Origin: Clostridium sp.
GTDB lineage: Bacteria > Bacillota > Clostridia > Lachnospirales > Lachnospiraceae
Length of the DNA: 64,000 nucleotides
Reading direction: 5' to 3'
Assembly (NCBI GenBank): GCA_031275405.1
Contig: JAISOV010000016.1
Span: 23,725-87,724 of the forward strand
In this document: positions 35,273 to 45,221 of the stretch, piece after piece
Position numbering within the stretch: the first letter of the stretch is position 1
Layout of the letters: each line of letters starts with the position of its first letter
The notes under the pieces: generated by a model
Seen by the model: the letters and a program-made list of their open reading frames with translations, nothing else
Told to the model about the DNA's origin: nothing
Databases searched by the model: none
Program-made: the position numbers and the translations under genes

Positions 35273-36187
35273 TCACGCTTCTTCGCCGACTTTCGCGATG
35301 AAAATATCGTTCAGCGAGGGTTCATATCTTCCGAAACGCTCCACGTCAATATCCGTATCCGCCAGTTTCCGGAGCAGGGCGCTTTGATCCGTGCCTTTGA
35401 TGTTCAGGATCAGAAACTCTTTTTTGCGTCCGTCCACTTCCACCAGACCGCCCAGCTCCTGTTCCAGTTTCTTGGCAAGCTGTTCATGAGAATAATTTTC
35501 CGCCGCCAGCACCAGCCGGCAATTGCCGTATTCTTTTTTGATGTCTTTGAGCCTGCCCGACAGCACGACGCTGCCGTGGTCGATCACGGTGATCTGGTCG
35601 CAGAACTCTTCCACATAGCTCATCTGGTGGCTGGAAAAAATAACCAGCTTCTTTTCCGCGATCAGCTCATTGACCACAGCTTTCAGGATCTGGGAGTTGA
35701 CGGGATCCAGTCCGCTGAAAGGTTCGTCCAAGATGATGATGTCCGGGTCGCAGACCAGGGTTGCCGCCAGCTGCACTTTCTGTTGATTGCCCTTCGACAG
35801 CGTTTCCAGCTTGCGGGTTTCGTACTCTTCCACCTCCAGCCTTTTCAGCCATTTTTTCATGCTCTCTTTTGCCTGGGAAAGCTTCATCCCCCGCAGCCTT
35901 GCCAGATAGACCATCTGCTCCGCCACCGTCCGCTTAGGGTACAGCCCCCTTTCCTCCGGCAGATAGCCGATCTTGTGGGCTGCCGGCACGAACTTTTTCC
36001 CATCCAGGAGGATCTCGCCGCTGTCCGCGTGGAAGACCTCCATCAGAATACGCATGACGGTGGTCTTCCCCGCGCCGTTTTTCCCGAGCAGCCCAAGCGC
36101 GATCCCGCTTTCCACCGCAAAGCTGACGCCCCGCAGGACTTCCGTTTCGCCAAAGCTCTTACGAACCGCCCTTACCTCCAGTTGCAT
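35273..36187 (-). CDS. ABC transporter ATP-binding protein (NatA-like)
   Basis: GLLGKNGAGKTTVMRIL, LSKGNQQKVQLAATL, IIILDEPFSGLDP, DUF4162-like C-terminus. Confidence 0.92.
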   Translation of the reverse strand: MQLEVRAVRKSFGETEVLRGVSFAVESGIALGLLGKNGAGKTTVMRILMEVFHADSGEILLDGKKFVPAAHKIGYLPEERGLYPKRTVAEQMVYLARLRGMKLSQAKESMKKWLKRLEVEEYETRKLETLSKGNQQKVQLAATLVCDPDIIILDEPFSGLDPVNSQILKAVVNELIAEKKLVIFSSHQMSYVEEFCDQITVIDHGSVVLSGRLKDIKKEYGNCRLVLAAENYSHEQLAKKLEQELGGLVEVDGRKKEFLILNIKGTDQSALLRKLADTDIDVERFGRYEPSLNDIFIAKVGEEA

Positions 36188-36232
36188 GACGACGCTCCTT
36201 TCTCTTACCAGTCACTCTTACTTCCAGTTTTA

Positions 36233-36267
36233 TTTTTGCTCCCATCCGCCCCCTTGTTCCGTAAGGC
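36233..36267. repeat. Leader repeat (minus: GCCTTACGGAACAAGGGGGCGGATGGGAGCAAAA) copy 1
   Basis: Similar to 36293-36326; SD-containing end resembles the aroQ leader repeat. Confidence 0.65.
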
Positions 36268-36292
36268 CTCATGCCTCCGGCCCTGCCACGGC

Positions 36293-36326
36293 CATTTTCC
36301 CATCCGCCCCCTTCGTCCTGTAAGGC
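36293..36326. repeat. Leader repeat copy 2
   Basis: minus: GCCTTACAGGACGAAGGGGGCGGATGGGAAAATG. Confidence 0.65.
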
Positions 36327-36430
36327 GTCATGGGCGGGTATCCGGATCAGAGGGGCTGAAAGCTTCTTTCGGCCCCTCTCCATCGCCTGGCGGACACCGG
36401 TTTCCGGATGAAAAAGAGATTTTTCCGGCT

Positions 36431-37411
36431 TTACGTCTGCGCTTCCATAGGATACCTCATGCCCCACTGGCCGCGCAGCTCATCCATCCACTCCATCATC
36501 CGGATCGTTTCCGCGTGGGGCAGCTGCGCGCATTCCAGTTCTCCGTTTTCGATGGCCCGGACACAGGCTTCCACCTCGTACTCGTACCCGGTGATCTGCT
36601 TCGGCGCGGCATAGGTTTCCAGTAACTCCCGGTTCCGGCCGTAGACGTCGAGCCGTTCAAAATTGCTGATGTTCGCCACCTCCACATAGCCCTGATCCCC
36701 GTAGACCAGCCCCCTGCGGTCGCTGGAAAACCGGAAGGAACTGTTCAGCAGAGCCATTTTCCCATCCCGGTAACGCAGGGTGATGCTGTTCTGGGCGTCC
36801 ACTCCGGTCTCGGTCATCACGGCTTGGCCGCAGATGCTTTCTATCTGGCCTCCAAAAACCATCGCCGCAAAATTCAGCGGATAGATCCCCAAGTCCAGCA
36901 GCGCTCCCCCCGCAAGCTCCGGCCTGACATACCGCTCCCGGTCTCCCAGCAGATAGCACAGATTGGCGGTCAGCATATGGGGAACCCCGATCTTTCCTCC
37001 CGCGATGATGGCTTCCAGCGTCCTGCGCATAGGCATATACCGCGTCCAGACGGCTTCCGTCAGCAGAAGCCCCTTCGCCTCTGCCAGTGCCAGCACTTCC
37101 CTGGCCTGGGCGGCATTTACGGTAAACGCCTTTTCGCACAGGACATGTTTCCCGTTCTCCAGGCACAGCCTGATATGTGCAGCATGATGGGAGTGGGGCG
37201 TGGCGATATAGATCAGTTCCACCTCCGGATCCCGCACCATCTCTTCATAAGAGCCATACGCCTTACGAAAGCCCCACCTCCGCGCAAAAGCCTCGGCGCG
37301 GACATACTCTCTGGCGGCTATCCCGTACCGCTCCACCGTCCCCATCCTCCGGAGCGTATCCGCCATGACCTCCGCGATCGTTCCCGCTCCGATGATTCCT
37401 GCTTTGATCAT
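36431..37411 (-). CDS. Gfo/Idh/MocA family oxidoreductase
   Basis: MIKAGIIGAGTIAEVMADTLRRM, YIATPHSHHAAHIRLCLENGKHVLCEKAFTVNAAQ. Confidence 0.92.
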   Translation of the reverse strand: MIKAGIIGAGTIAEVMADTLRRMGTVERYGIAAREYVRAEAFARRWGFRKAYGSYEEMVRDPEVELIYIATPHSHHAAHIRLCLENGKHVLCEKAFTVNAAQAREVLALAEAKGLLLTEAVWTRYMPMRRTLEAIIAGGKIGVPHMLTANLCYLLGDRERYVRPELAGGALLDLGIYPLNFAAMVFGGQIESICGQAVMTETGVDAQNSITLRYRDGKMALLNSSFRFSSDRRGLVYGDQGYVEVANISNFERLDVYGRNRELLETYAAPKQITGYEYEVEACVRAIENGELECAQLPHAETIRMMEWMDELRGQWGMRYPMEAQT

Positions 37412-37424
37412 GGGGAACACCATA

Positions 37425-37495
37425 CTCCTTCCAAAGTCTGGAAGCTTTGTGCGTAGCACAAAGCTCCGGTCAAAAGAACGCAATTCTTTCCATCT
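37425..37495. repeat. Double-hairpin leader repeat copy B
   Basis: CTCCTTCCAAAGTCTGGAAGCTTTGTGCGTAGCACAAAGCTCCGGTCAAAAGAACGCAATTCTTTCC. Confidence 0.88.
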
Positions 37496-37569
37496 TGCCC
37501 CATCTGCCGATACTTGCCTTTTTACGAAATCGTAAACTTCCGTGAAATATAGGATACCATACTATAGAA

Positions 37570-38170
37570 AAGATGTCCAGAGGAAAGTTGGAGCTTGCAT
37601 GAGTGCCTTTCGGTATCTTTCGCTTTACCATTTTATTAGTTACCTCATTTGTACCCCTTTCGTATGAGCTGTAAGGGTGGCAGTAATATAGCTCTGTACA
37701 TTTTCCCTATCCTAATACGGAATTTCCCAGCTCTTCACAATATGCAAATTCACTGCCATTATCTGCCGTTATCGTTTGAAACACTTCCTTAAAATATTGT
37801 GCCTCTTTTTCTCTCTAACCTGTTCACGGCATCTACTTACCGCCTCTGCCGTATGCACTGGCAATTTAAAAAGAATTTCTGCCCTTGTTTTTCTCTCTGT
37901 CAGTACCAATAGGCTGTTTTTTAGATTTCCCACGCTTTCCCTCTACGGTATCCATTTCCCAGGTTCCAAACGCTTCTCTTGTTTCTATGTTTCTATTTCC
38001 GCCGGTCTTTTTTCTATGCTCTCGCCCGCCGCTGCCCGTGCCTGCTTTTTTACTTTGTTATATCTATGCTTTTCATTTTTCTTTACTGATAAATTCTTAT
38101 TCATTTAAGTGCAGGAATATAGCCTTGTCTATATAGCTGTAAAGAGTGGTTACGCAAATTGTAAGGCTAA
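37570..38170 (-). pseudogene. Decayed IS30-family transposase
   Basis: Fragments in shifting minus-strand frames: [79 protein letters not shown]. Confidence 0.8.
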
Positions 38171-38483
38171 ACTCTCCCTCTCTTGCCTGTGTTTTCAATT
38201 CCCCCAGTACCGCAGCCGGGTTACAATCATTATTTATTTCAGCATAGCATAGATGAATGCCGAACTTCTCTCCATTTCCTAAAAGGTTTTGAAATCTTGG
38301 CAACTCATTTGGAGTAGAAATAATCAGTATATCCTGGATTCCCGCCAGCATAAGCGTACTTAGGGGATAATAAATCATAGGCTTATTATATACAGGTAGC
38401 AGTTGCTTACTTGTAGTGTGAGTTAATGGATATAGTCTAGTACCGATCCCTCCTGCCAGAATAATTCTCCTTATGACGCTCAC
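38097..38483 (-). pseudogene. rfbA: Truncated glucose-1-phosphate thymidylyltransferase (RfbA N-terminus) fused to IS30 transposase fragment
   Basis: [54 protein letters not shown] ... CYAE then non-RfbA IS30-like [28 protein letters not shown]. Confidence 0.85.
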
Positions 38484-38484
38484 C

Positions 38485-40056
38485 TCACTGGCTTTCTATT
38501 ATTTTTATCTTCCATTTGAATGCCGCAGATAAAGATGTTTTTACATCATAATTCTTTCCTGTAGACGAAAAGTAAAGTTTGATTATCTGATAATTATTAT
38601 GGATAAATAACAGCATTTCATTTTCAATTTTTCTTCCTAATGCGCGACACGATAAACAAAAAAGTGTTATCACATCTGACTCGATTTCAAAAGCACCTAC
38701 TAATCCTAAATCCGAAAAGCGATCTGAAACAGAAACAGAATATAATTTGATTCTATTGTTTTCACATCGTTTTTTTATATCAAAAACAGTATATCGCGTT
38801 CCGTTTGTGCATTTGCTTGTCCGTTGAGAAAGCTCCGAGATACGGTTATATTCAATCGGCAAAGCTTCATGAATATCTATTTTGATTTCAAGTGCGGTTA
38901 TATATTGGTCGTAATTTTTATATTGAGCCTTTAATGTTTCGCGAGATTGATTAGTTCGGTAGGTTTCGTTGCGTCTTTTAATATCCACTATATCAATATT
39001 GCTTTTAAGATTGAAACAAGATAATCCTTCATTGATTGAATCACGTTTATATAAAAGCGTTGTTACCTCCGGCAACATAGATTTTACGGCTTCGATCTCT
39101 ATGGGCGAATCGTCAACAAAAACCATGCTGTCAAGACTGATATTCAGCGTTTCAGCAATTCGCCTTATGTTATCGGGCTTATTGTCCCAATTTACTTGAA
39201 AACAAGCTATATGTTCCTCTTTTAAAATCATTTCGCTGTGTTTGTGGAACATAGTCATTACGTCAGGCAAATCATTTTTACTGCAAATGATAAGGATAAC
39301 ACCATGATAAAACATCGAAAGGACAAATCTTTGAAAATCTTGATAAGGCCGCCCGAACCCGCTCCCGCCGAGCTGGATGTTTTCTATGCCATCTTCGGAG
39401 AGAATGCCGCCCCAAAGGACGTTGTCGCAGTCAAGCACAAGACATTTCTTTGTAATCCCTTTTTCAATAAGATATTGCTTGTGTATTTCCTTAACGGCGG
39501 CTTCAACCAATGCTTTGGAATAGGGCGCGTTCCAACGATATTTATTTTTTAGGTCGTATGCGTTGGCAGCGCCAACTTCCGCAATTATATGCTTTAAATC
39601 AATAAAAACCACATTATCCCTTAATGCATCGCTTAATGCATTATTTATGTTATCGACAAGTGGATTATATGGATAGCCCATTACAACCGGAGAGTTTATG
39701 AAATAGTCCTCAAACAAAAACCATATTATATGGACATTTGAATACCCAGTTATGTCGGAGTAGAATTTTTTGCAAGCGGCAACGACTTCTTCAATGATTT
39801 GTTGGTCAGGAGCGGTTTGTGAATAGAGAAGATTGCAAGCGTTTAAATACGACGATTCTAAATTTAGCCAAACTATAATGACATCCGATTCCCCGATCTG
39901 TTTTCGATACACATCATCATTTTGTTCACCGTAAGGAATAGGGTATATTTTTATATTTTCACCGAAATAAGTTTTTATTAGCGTATTAAAGTGAGGATCA
40001 AAAATGATGTCTGATATTACACCAATATGTAATTCAGGAACTTCAAAATTATTCAT
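38485..40056 (-). CDS. FkbH-like HAD-family protein (glyceryl-ACP forming type)
   Basis: [50 protein letters not shown]- and C-terminal flanking domains as in FkbH. Confidence 0.85.
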   Translation of the reverse strand: MNNFEVPELHIGVISDIIFDPHFNTLIKTYFGENIKIYPIPYGEQNDDVYRKQIGESDVIIVWLNLESSYLNACNLLYSQTAPDQQIIEEVVAACKKFYSDITGYSNVHIIWFLFEDYFINSPVVMGYPYNPLVDNINNALSDALRDNVVFIDLKHIIAEVGAANAYDLKNKYRWNAPYSKALVEAAVKEIHKQYLIEKGITKKCLVLDCDNVLWGGILSEDGIENIQLGGSGFGRPYQDFQRFVLSMFYHGVILIICSKNDLPDVMTMFHKHSEMILKEEHIACFQVNWDNKPDNIRRIAETLNISLDSMVFVDDSPIEIEAVKSMLPEVTTLLYKRDSINEGLSCFNLKSNIDIVDIKRRNETYRTNQSRETLKAQYKNYDQYITALEIKIDIHEALPIEYNRISELSQRTSKCTNGTRYTVFDIKKRCENNRIKLYSVSVSDRFSDLGLVGAFEIESDVITLFCLSCRALGRKIENEMLLFIHNNYQIIKLYFSSTGKNYDVKTSLSAAFKWKIKIIESQ

Positions 40057-40331
40057 TCAGTCGCTCCTTCCGTGTCTTTCTTTTCTAAGGCATCAAACAC
40101 AATGTTTGCCAGTTTGTTTAATGTATTCGATTGGGTTATTAATAAGCATTCGTCTGGATACTCAATCTCAAAAGTGGCCTCCAAGGCGACAACAATGCTG
40201 ATAAATGAAATCGAGTTCATGCCAAGAGCAACTAAATCATCGTCAGCTTGCTCAATTGTAATTTCCGCCTTTTCAACATTGGTATTTATAATATCCAATA
40301 TTTCACTTTTAATATTTCCCATATTATCCAC
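40053..40331 (-). CDS. Acyl carrier protein
   Basis: DDDLVALGMNSISFISIVVALEATFEIEYPDE phosphopantetheine attachment motif; ATGA overlap with fkbH start. Confidence 0.85.
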   Translation of the reverse strand: MDNMGNIKSEILDIINTNVEKAEITIEQADDDLVALGMNSISFISIVVALEATFEIEYPDECLLITQSNTLNKLANIVFDALEKKDTEGATE

Positions 40332-40348
40332 CTAAAAATGCCCTTCTA

Positions 40349-41335
40349 TTATATCTTTAAGGATTTACTTTCTTCAAGCATTAATTTCATTATATTTTCC
40401 TCTCGATTTGCCAAGATTTCTATACGTTCAGCAATTTTAATAAATTTGACTTCCGATGGAAGAAAACTATATTTAACCAAAAGAAGTGAAACAGAATACC
40501 ATTCTTTAATAATTCCATCAAGTTCATTATAACAATCTTTCCAGTTATGCTTTTCACAGAGATTTTTCAAAATCGCTCTACATGGAATAATGCCGGAGTA
40601 AGCAATATTGAAAGCAAGTTCTTTAAGATTTTCATTGATATCTTTTGTTGTAAATTTTTCTAGAATGTTCTTCAATACATCAATGACTAAATGCATATTG
40701 CTTTTACAAGCAATAAATATTTCTATATTTTTTTCTAAGTCATCCCGTAGGGCATCTGCCGTATATGTCCAATCGTTTTGTTTTATGCCCATATAGTCAA
40801 ATATGAAAACCCTATAAGGGCTGTCCTGAGTAAAAGCTGCGTTTTTCAAATCATTAAAAGACATTTCGCCCGCATATGATTTAGCTGGAAAAGTAGGAAT
40901 AAAATAATCAATGAATGATAAATTTTTCTGTTCGGAATCAATGCCATTGATAACCAAAGTATGGCTTCTATCTTTATTTGTATGATAAGTAGTATCGTGT
41001 TTTAAAGATCGGGAACTCACCTTTAAAATCACTGGATTTCCTTTGCCAATTTCTTCGTAAATAAAGGTTTGCAGATTCATATAGTCATTAAAATCAATAT
41101 AATGATTCTCGATACCATAGCTATCTAAAAAACTCGATACAATCTCATTTAACCTATGAGATATTGAAATGTCTTGTAATGAGGATATGTCATTAATGTT
41201 GGTTGTCATCCTCATCCCTTCGCTTTTGAGAAAAACATATTCCTCATCAATGGCACTATTAAAACACTTTGCTGCGTTAATAAACGCTGAATAGAAGCAG
41301 GCTACCCCTTGTGAAACTGGAATTTCAATGATCAT
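40349..41335 (-). CDS. BtrH-like (butirosin biosynthesis protein H N-terminal, papain-fold) protein, putative acyltransferase
   Basis: SQGVACFYSAF (Cys), GNPVILKVSSRSL...SHTLVINGIDSEQKNLSFIDYF (His, Asp) pattern. Confidence 0.6.
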   Translation of the reverse strand: MIIEIPVSQGVACFYSAFINAAKCFNSAIDEEYVFLKSEGMRMTTNINDISSLQDISISHRLNEIVSSFLDSYGIENHYIDFNDYMNLQTFIYEEIGKGNPVILKVSSRSLKHDTTYHTNKDRSHTLVINGIDSEQKNLSFIDYFIPTFPAKSYAGEMSFNDLKNAAFTQDSPYRVFIFDYMGIKQNDWTYTADALRDDLEKNIEIFIACKSNMHLVIDVLKNILEKFTTKDINENLKELAFNIAYSGIIPCRAILKNLCEKHNWKDCYNELDGIIKEWYSVSLLLVKYSFLPSEVKFIKIAERIEILANREENIMKLMLEESKSLKI

Positions 41336-41360
41336 AAACAACCCTTCCCGATTAAACATG

Positions 41361-43151
41361 TCAGATATACCACTTTGCTTGTGCTTGGTACATTCGAGCG
41401 TAAATGCCGTTTTGTCCCATCAAATCCGAGTGATTTCCGTCTTCGGCGATTCTGCCGTTATCGAAAACCAATATGCGGTCAACAATGCTTGTGACTCCTA
41501 AACGGTGAGAAATTAAAATAGTTGTCTTGTTCCCCGTCAAGTTTTTAAAATTTCGGTATATATTCGCTTCAGCAACAGGATCAAGGGCGGCTGTCGGCTC
41601 GTCAAGAATATATACGCATGCGTTTTTGCGAAACAATGCCCGCGTAACGGCTATTTTCTGCCATTGGCCGCCGGATAGGTTTTTCCCTTCCTCTGAAAAA
41701 AGGCCGATCATCTCATCCAGTCCTTCATCCTGTTCACTGATGACTTCATCGGCGCCCGTCTGACGCGCTATCTTTAACAATTCGTCATCTTCCATAGCGC
41801 GATCCGGATCGGAAAGAGCGATATTATTCCGCAAAGTATCCTGATATGTGCAGAAATTTTGAAAAATGACCGATAAGGAACGCCGAGCCTTGGCTAAGTC
41901 CTGTGTGATCTCATTTCCGTTAATTGTGGCGTTTCCACTTTGGGGTTTATATAGTCCGCATAAAAGGTTTACGAATGTGGATTTTCCACTGCCGTTTGCG
42001 CCTACAATGGCGATTTTTTCTCCCTGCTTAATACTGACATTCAGCTTATCAAGTGCCTTGTACTCACTGCCGGGATATACAAAATCTACATCTTTAAATT
42101 CGATTTCAGCTCTGGTATAAAATTCGCTGGAGTCGTTTATGATTTCTTTTTGCGTTCCCATTAAATCAAAAAAGTCTTCTATGTAACGCAAATCAGAAAA
42201 TATGCTAACCGCATTTACAAGCAATGTTGTCGTAATGCCTTGTAATTGACCTGCCGCCGAAACAACAAGCATAAATGTACCAAGACCCTTTTCGGGGTTA
42301 TTGTATATCTCCAGAGCAGTCAATAATACAACTGCAAGATATACTCCGTTTCGTAAAAGATCTGCAATCCCGTTATATATCACATGCTTTCGGGTCACTT
42401 TATTCTTCTTTTTTACATAATTACCGATGAGAGAACGCCATTTGGCCTTTAGGTATGGATATAACCCGAAATACCGTATCTCCTTCATCGAATCATTCGT
42501 CCTGCATTTGTCAGAATAATGCAGCGTCAGCCGGCCTTCTTTCATCCACTTAGTCCGTGAACGATAGGTCTCATCCTTTTGTATCATTGACAGAATTACC
42601 GCCGGAATACAGGTAACAATCAACAATACCGTGATCCACGGATTTACGACAGAAATGATAAATGTTACACTGATGAAAGAAATGATATTGTAAATCCACC
42701 CGAATATAATGGATATGCTCCCCGCCGCTTTCGGGGCGGCATGCCCTCTGACAAAATCCATTTTCTCGCGGAAATCGCCGTGATTTTCTATATATTCAAG
42801 CGGTATCTCCGTTAATAGTCGCATCATGCTTTCTTTGAGATATCTGTTTATTCTTGCCGAGTCTTCATTTGCGCAACAATTCTGTACAAAACCAAATAAT
42901 AATTGGACAATATAAAGCAGAGCCAAAAACGCGAATGACAGCATGACCGTTTTTAAAATGTCAGGATTCCCGAATAAAGCACTCGCTTTATCTGTAAAAT
43001 CCGCAAGACGAAGTGACATCAGCATCGGCAAGAAAGCCGCTGCGAATCCAAGTATACTTACTATGAAAGAAATCGGACTTTTCAGCTTTACGCTGAGCGA
43101 TATAGCGCGAAAGAACGCTTTGATTTTACGCGTCACAAACCACCTCCGCAT
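41361..43151 (-). CDS. ABC exporter (fused permease-ATPase)
   Basis: Six-TM half plus IVGANGSGKSTFVNLLCGLY, NLSGGQWQKIAVTRALFR, VYILDEPTAALDP. Confidence 0.93.
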   Translation of the reverse strand: MRRWFVTRKIKAFFRAISLSVKLKSPISFIVSILGFAAAFLPMLMSLRLADFTDKASALFGNPDILKTVMLSFAFLALLYIVQLLFGFVQNCCANEDSARINRYLKESMMRLLTEIPLEYIENHGDFREKMDFVRGHAAPKAAGSISIIFGWIYNIISFISVTFIISVVNPWITVLLIVTCIPAVILSMIQKDETYRSRTKWMKEGRLTLHYSDKCRTNDSMKEIRYFGLYPYLKAKWRSLIGNYVKKKNKVTRKHVIYNGIADLLRNGVYLAVVLLTALEIYNNPEKGLGTFMLVVSAAGQLQGITTTLLVNAVSIFSDLRYIEDFFDLMGTQKEIINDSSEFYTRAEIEFKDVDFVYPGSEYKALDKLNVSIKQGEKIAIVGANGSGKSTFVNLLCGLYKPQSGNATINGNEITQDLAKARRSLSVIFQNFCTYQDTLRNNIALSDPDRAMEDDELLKIARQTGADEVISEQDEGLDEMIGLFSEEGKNLSGGQWQKIAVTRALFRKNACVYILDEPTAALDPVAEANIYRNFKNLTGNKTTILISHRLGVTSIVDRILVFDNGRIAEDGNHSDLMGQNGIYARMYQAQAKWYI

Positions 43152-44961
43152 CTTTTTTCACATACCACTGAGCCTGTTCATTAAAAAATTTTGCATATAA
43201 TCCGTTTTTTTCCATCAGTTCTTCATGTGATCCGATTTCAGCGACTTTTCCGCCGTCAAGGAGGATGATTTTATCCGCCAGACGTGCGAATCCGACCCGG
43301 TGGCTTATCAGGATCGAAGTGCAGTCTCCAGCCTTTTCTTTGATATTCATAAATTGCTCAAGTTCGGATATAGGATCGAGCATGGAAGCGGGTTCGTCGA
43401 AAATCAATATCTCCTTGTCGCTCATGTGTGCGCGGGAAATAGCTAATTTCTGTTTTTCGCCGCCGGAAAAGTCGGCTCCCGTTTCTTCTATCCATCTATA
43501 TACATAAGTATCGCTTTCTTTCGGTAAAGCGGAGATGAATTGAGAGGAACCGCCTTTTTCCATCGCCTTATTTATCTTTTCTTTGTTGTCAACATTTTCA
43601 ATATCTCCGAAACCAATATTTTCCCATATAGGCAGGTGAAACAAATAATAGTCCTGGAAAAAAGCCCCAATGTGGTTTTTTAAGAACCCATCTTCTAACT
43701 GGTTATAATTCGTGCCGTTATAAAAAAGTTCACCCGAACGCGGTTTGTATAACTGCAGTATCAGCTTTACAAGTGTAGACTTCCCGCTTCCGTTCATTCC
43801 GACAAGGGCAATCGTTTCCCCCTTACTGATTGTTAAAGAAACATCATCTAAGGTAGGTTTATTGTCATTGTATGAATAGGATAAATTTTTTACCTCAAAT
43901 ACGGTTTCATTATTTTTTGTATTTTTATTTGGTTCAGCGGTGGCATCCTCTTTCTTTTTTCCCATTTTATGCAACCCGAATATGCGGTATTGTCTTTCAA
44001 GCGCGAATAACCCATGGTCAAGATATAGCATTGTGCTTGCAATACCCGGCATAGATCCATGCAGGGTCATACACAAGGAATATATCGTCAGCAACACAGC
44101 CGCGGTCATACTTCCGTTAGCCACGCTGGACAAAGAATATATCAGCATTGCAAAAAGAAATATATAAAATCCAAAACCGCTTATAAAAGAGCGAAGCTGC
44201 GCGGCAAAGCTGTTTTTTATTCCATGCTTATATAATTCCGCGTATATTTCTTTCCAATCATCTATTATTTTATCTTTTGTCCCGAATACCCGTATTTCTT
44301 TCGCATATTCTGCCGAATAAGGCATTCCTTCGTAATGTGCCGAAAGGCGTTCCTGATCTCTTATCCCTTGATCGACTCGTCTCCGTTTTTCTATATATTT
44401 AAGATTCATCCATATAACGCCGATAATATATACCATTGAAAAAATCAAAATAAATTCAGATAAAGTAAATGCTACAATGAGCAGGGAAAACAATCCTACA
44501 AATTTCCCCAATAAGGAACAGACTCCGCTTATAAAATCAGTCAGAGAGCCTTCGCGCATCACACAGGCGTGATATTCGTCATTGGTATCTTTTTTTAAAA
44601 GTTCTTCCATAGAAAAACTTTGTACACTGTCCATCAGGACTTCTTCCATTCCGAAATAATACGAATCATACATAATGGAATAGATGAGTTCCATATTAAG
44701 ACGGTTAGACAGGCCTATGAGCGTAGTTATTATTCCAAAAACAAAGATGGTCGGCAAAAGATCGTTAAAACTGCCGTTCCCGGTCAAGATGAATCCATCC
44801 AACAAAGAAATTATTTGTTTGTTGTATGAAAGTGCCGTGGCGGGAAGGACAGATACGATGGATATTAAGAAAAACCATACTACTAATAATACTTTATTGA
44901 ATCTCCACGCAAGCGAAAATGCCCAGCCCATAGCCTTTATTCTCTGTTTTATATGAATCAC
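43126..44961 (-). CDS. ABC exporter (fused permease-ATPase)
   Basis: LVGMNGSGKSTLVKLILQLY, DFSGGEKQKLAISRAHMSDKEILIFDEPASMLDP; overlaps next gene by 26 bp. Confidence 0.93.
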   Translation of the reverse strand: MIHIKQRIKAMGWAFSLAWRFNKVLLVVWFFLISIVSVLPATALSYNKQIISLLDGFILTGNGSFNDLLPTIFVFGIITTLIGLSNRLNMELIYSIMYDSYYFGMEEVLMDSVQSFSMEELLKKDTNDEYHACVMREGSLTDFISGVCSLLGKFVGLFSLLIVAFTLSEFILIFSMVYIIGVIWMNLKYIEKRRRVDQGIRDQERLSAHYEGMPYSAEYAKEIRVFGTKDKIIDDWKEIYAELYKHGIKNSFAAQLRSFISGFGFYIFLFAMLIYSLSSVANGSMTAAVLLTIYSLCMTLHGSMPGIASTMLYLDHGLFALERQYRIFGLHKMGKKKEDATAEPNKNTKNNETVFEVKNLSYSYNDNKPTLDDVSLTISKGETIALVGMNGSGKSTLVKLILQLYKPRSGELFYNGTNYNQLEDGFLKNHIGAFFQDYYLFHLPIWENIGFGDIENVDNKEKINKAMEKGGSSQFISALPKESDTYVYRWIEETGADFSGGEKQKLAISRAHMSDKEILIFDEPASMLDPISELEQFMNIKEKAGDCTSILISHRVGFARLADKIILLDGGKVAEIGSHEELMEKNGLYAKFFNEQAQWYVKKDAEVVCDA

Positions 44962-45032
44962 CCCTCATTATGTAAGGCAATCGCATTGCTTATTTTTCCT
45001 TACGCATTCCACTAAACTGTCAAAATTATAAA

Positions 45033-45221
45033 CTATTTCACCTTTGACATCATCTTCTTTAAGACCTCGACCTTCTGGCCATGGTGCGGTTCCATCAGCC
45101 GCCGTTTCGGGACGAGCAGTTCATAATCCCCTGAATATTCAATTGCGCGGAGAAAGGAACGAATCGTGCCGCAGACCTCATCCTCTCTGCCTGTCATCAC
45201 GAACAAGGCAAACCAGTCCAT
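45033..45221 (-). pseudogene. loaP: Truncated LoaP/NusG-like NGN domain
   Basis: MDWFALFVMTGREDEVCGTIRSFLRAIEYSGDYELLVPKRRLMEPHHGQKVEVLKKMMSKVK; GGGAGGTGTCCT-ATG; stops before the rest of NGN/KOW. Confidence 0.65.

Noticed and set aside
35384-36625. 413-aa plus-strand ORF over ABC ATPase and oxidoreductase genes
   Set aside because: Antisense artefact spanning two real genes
37776-38108. 110-aa hydrophobic plus-strand ORF
   Set aside because: It is the antisense reading of the decayed IS30 transposase
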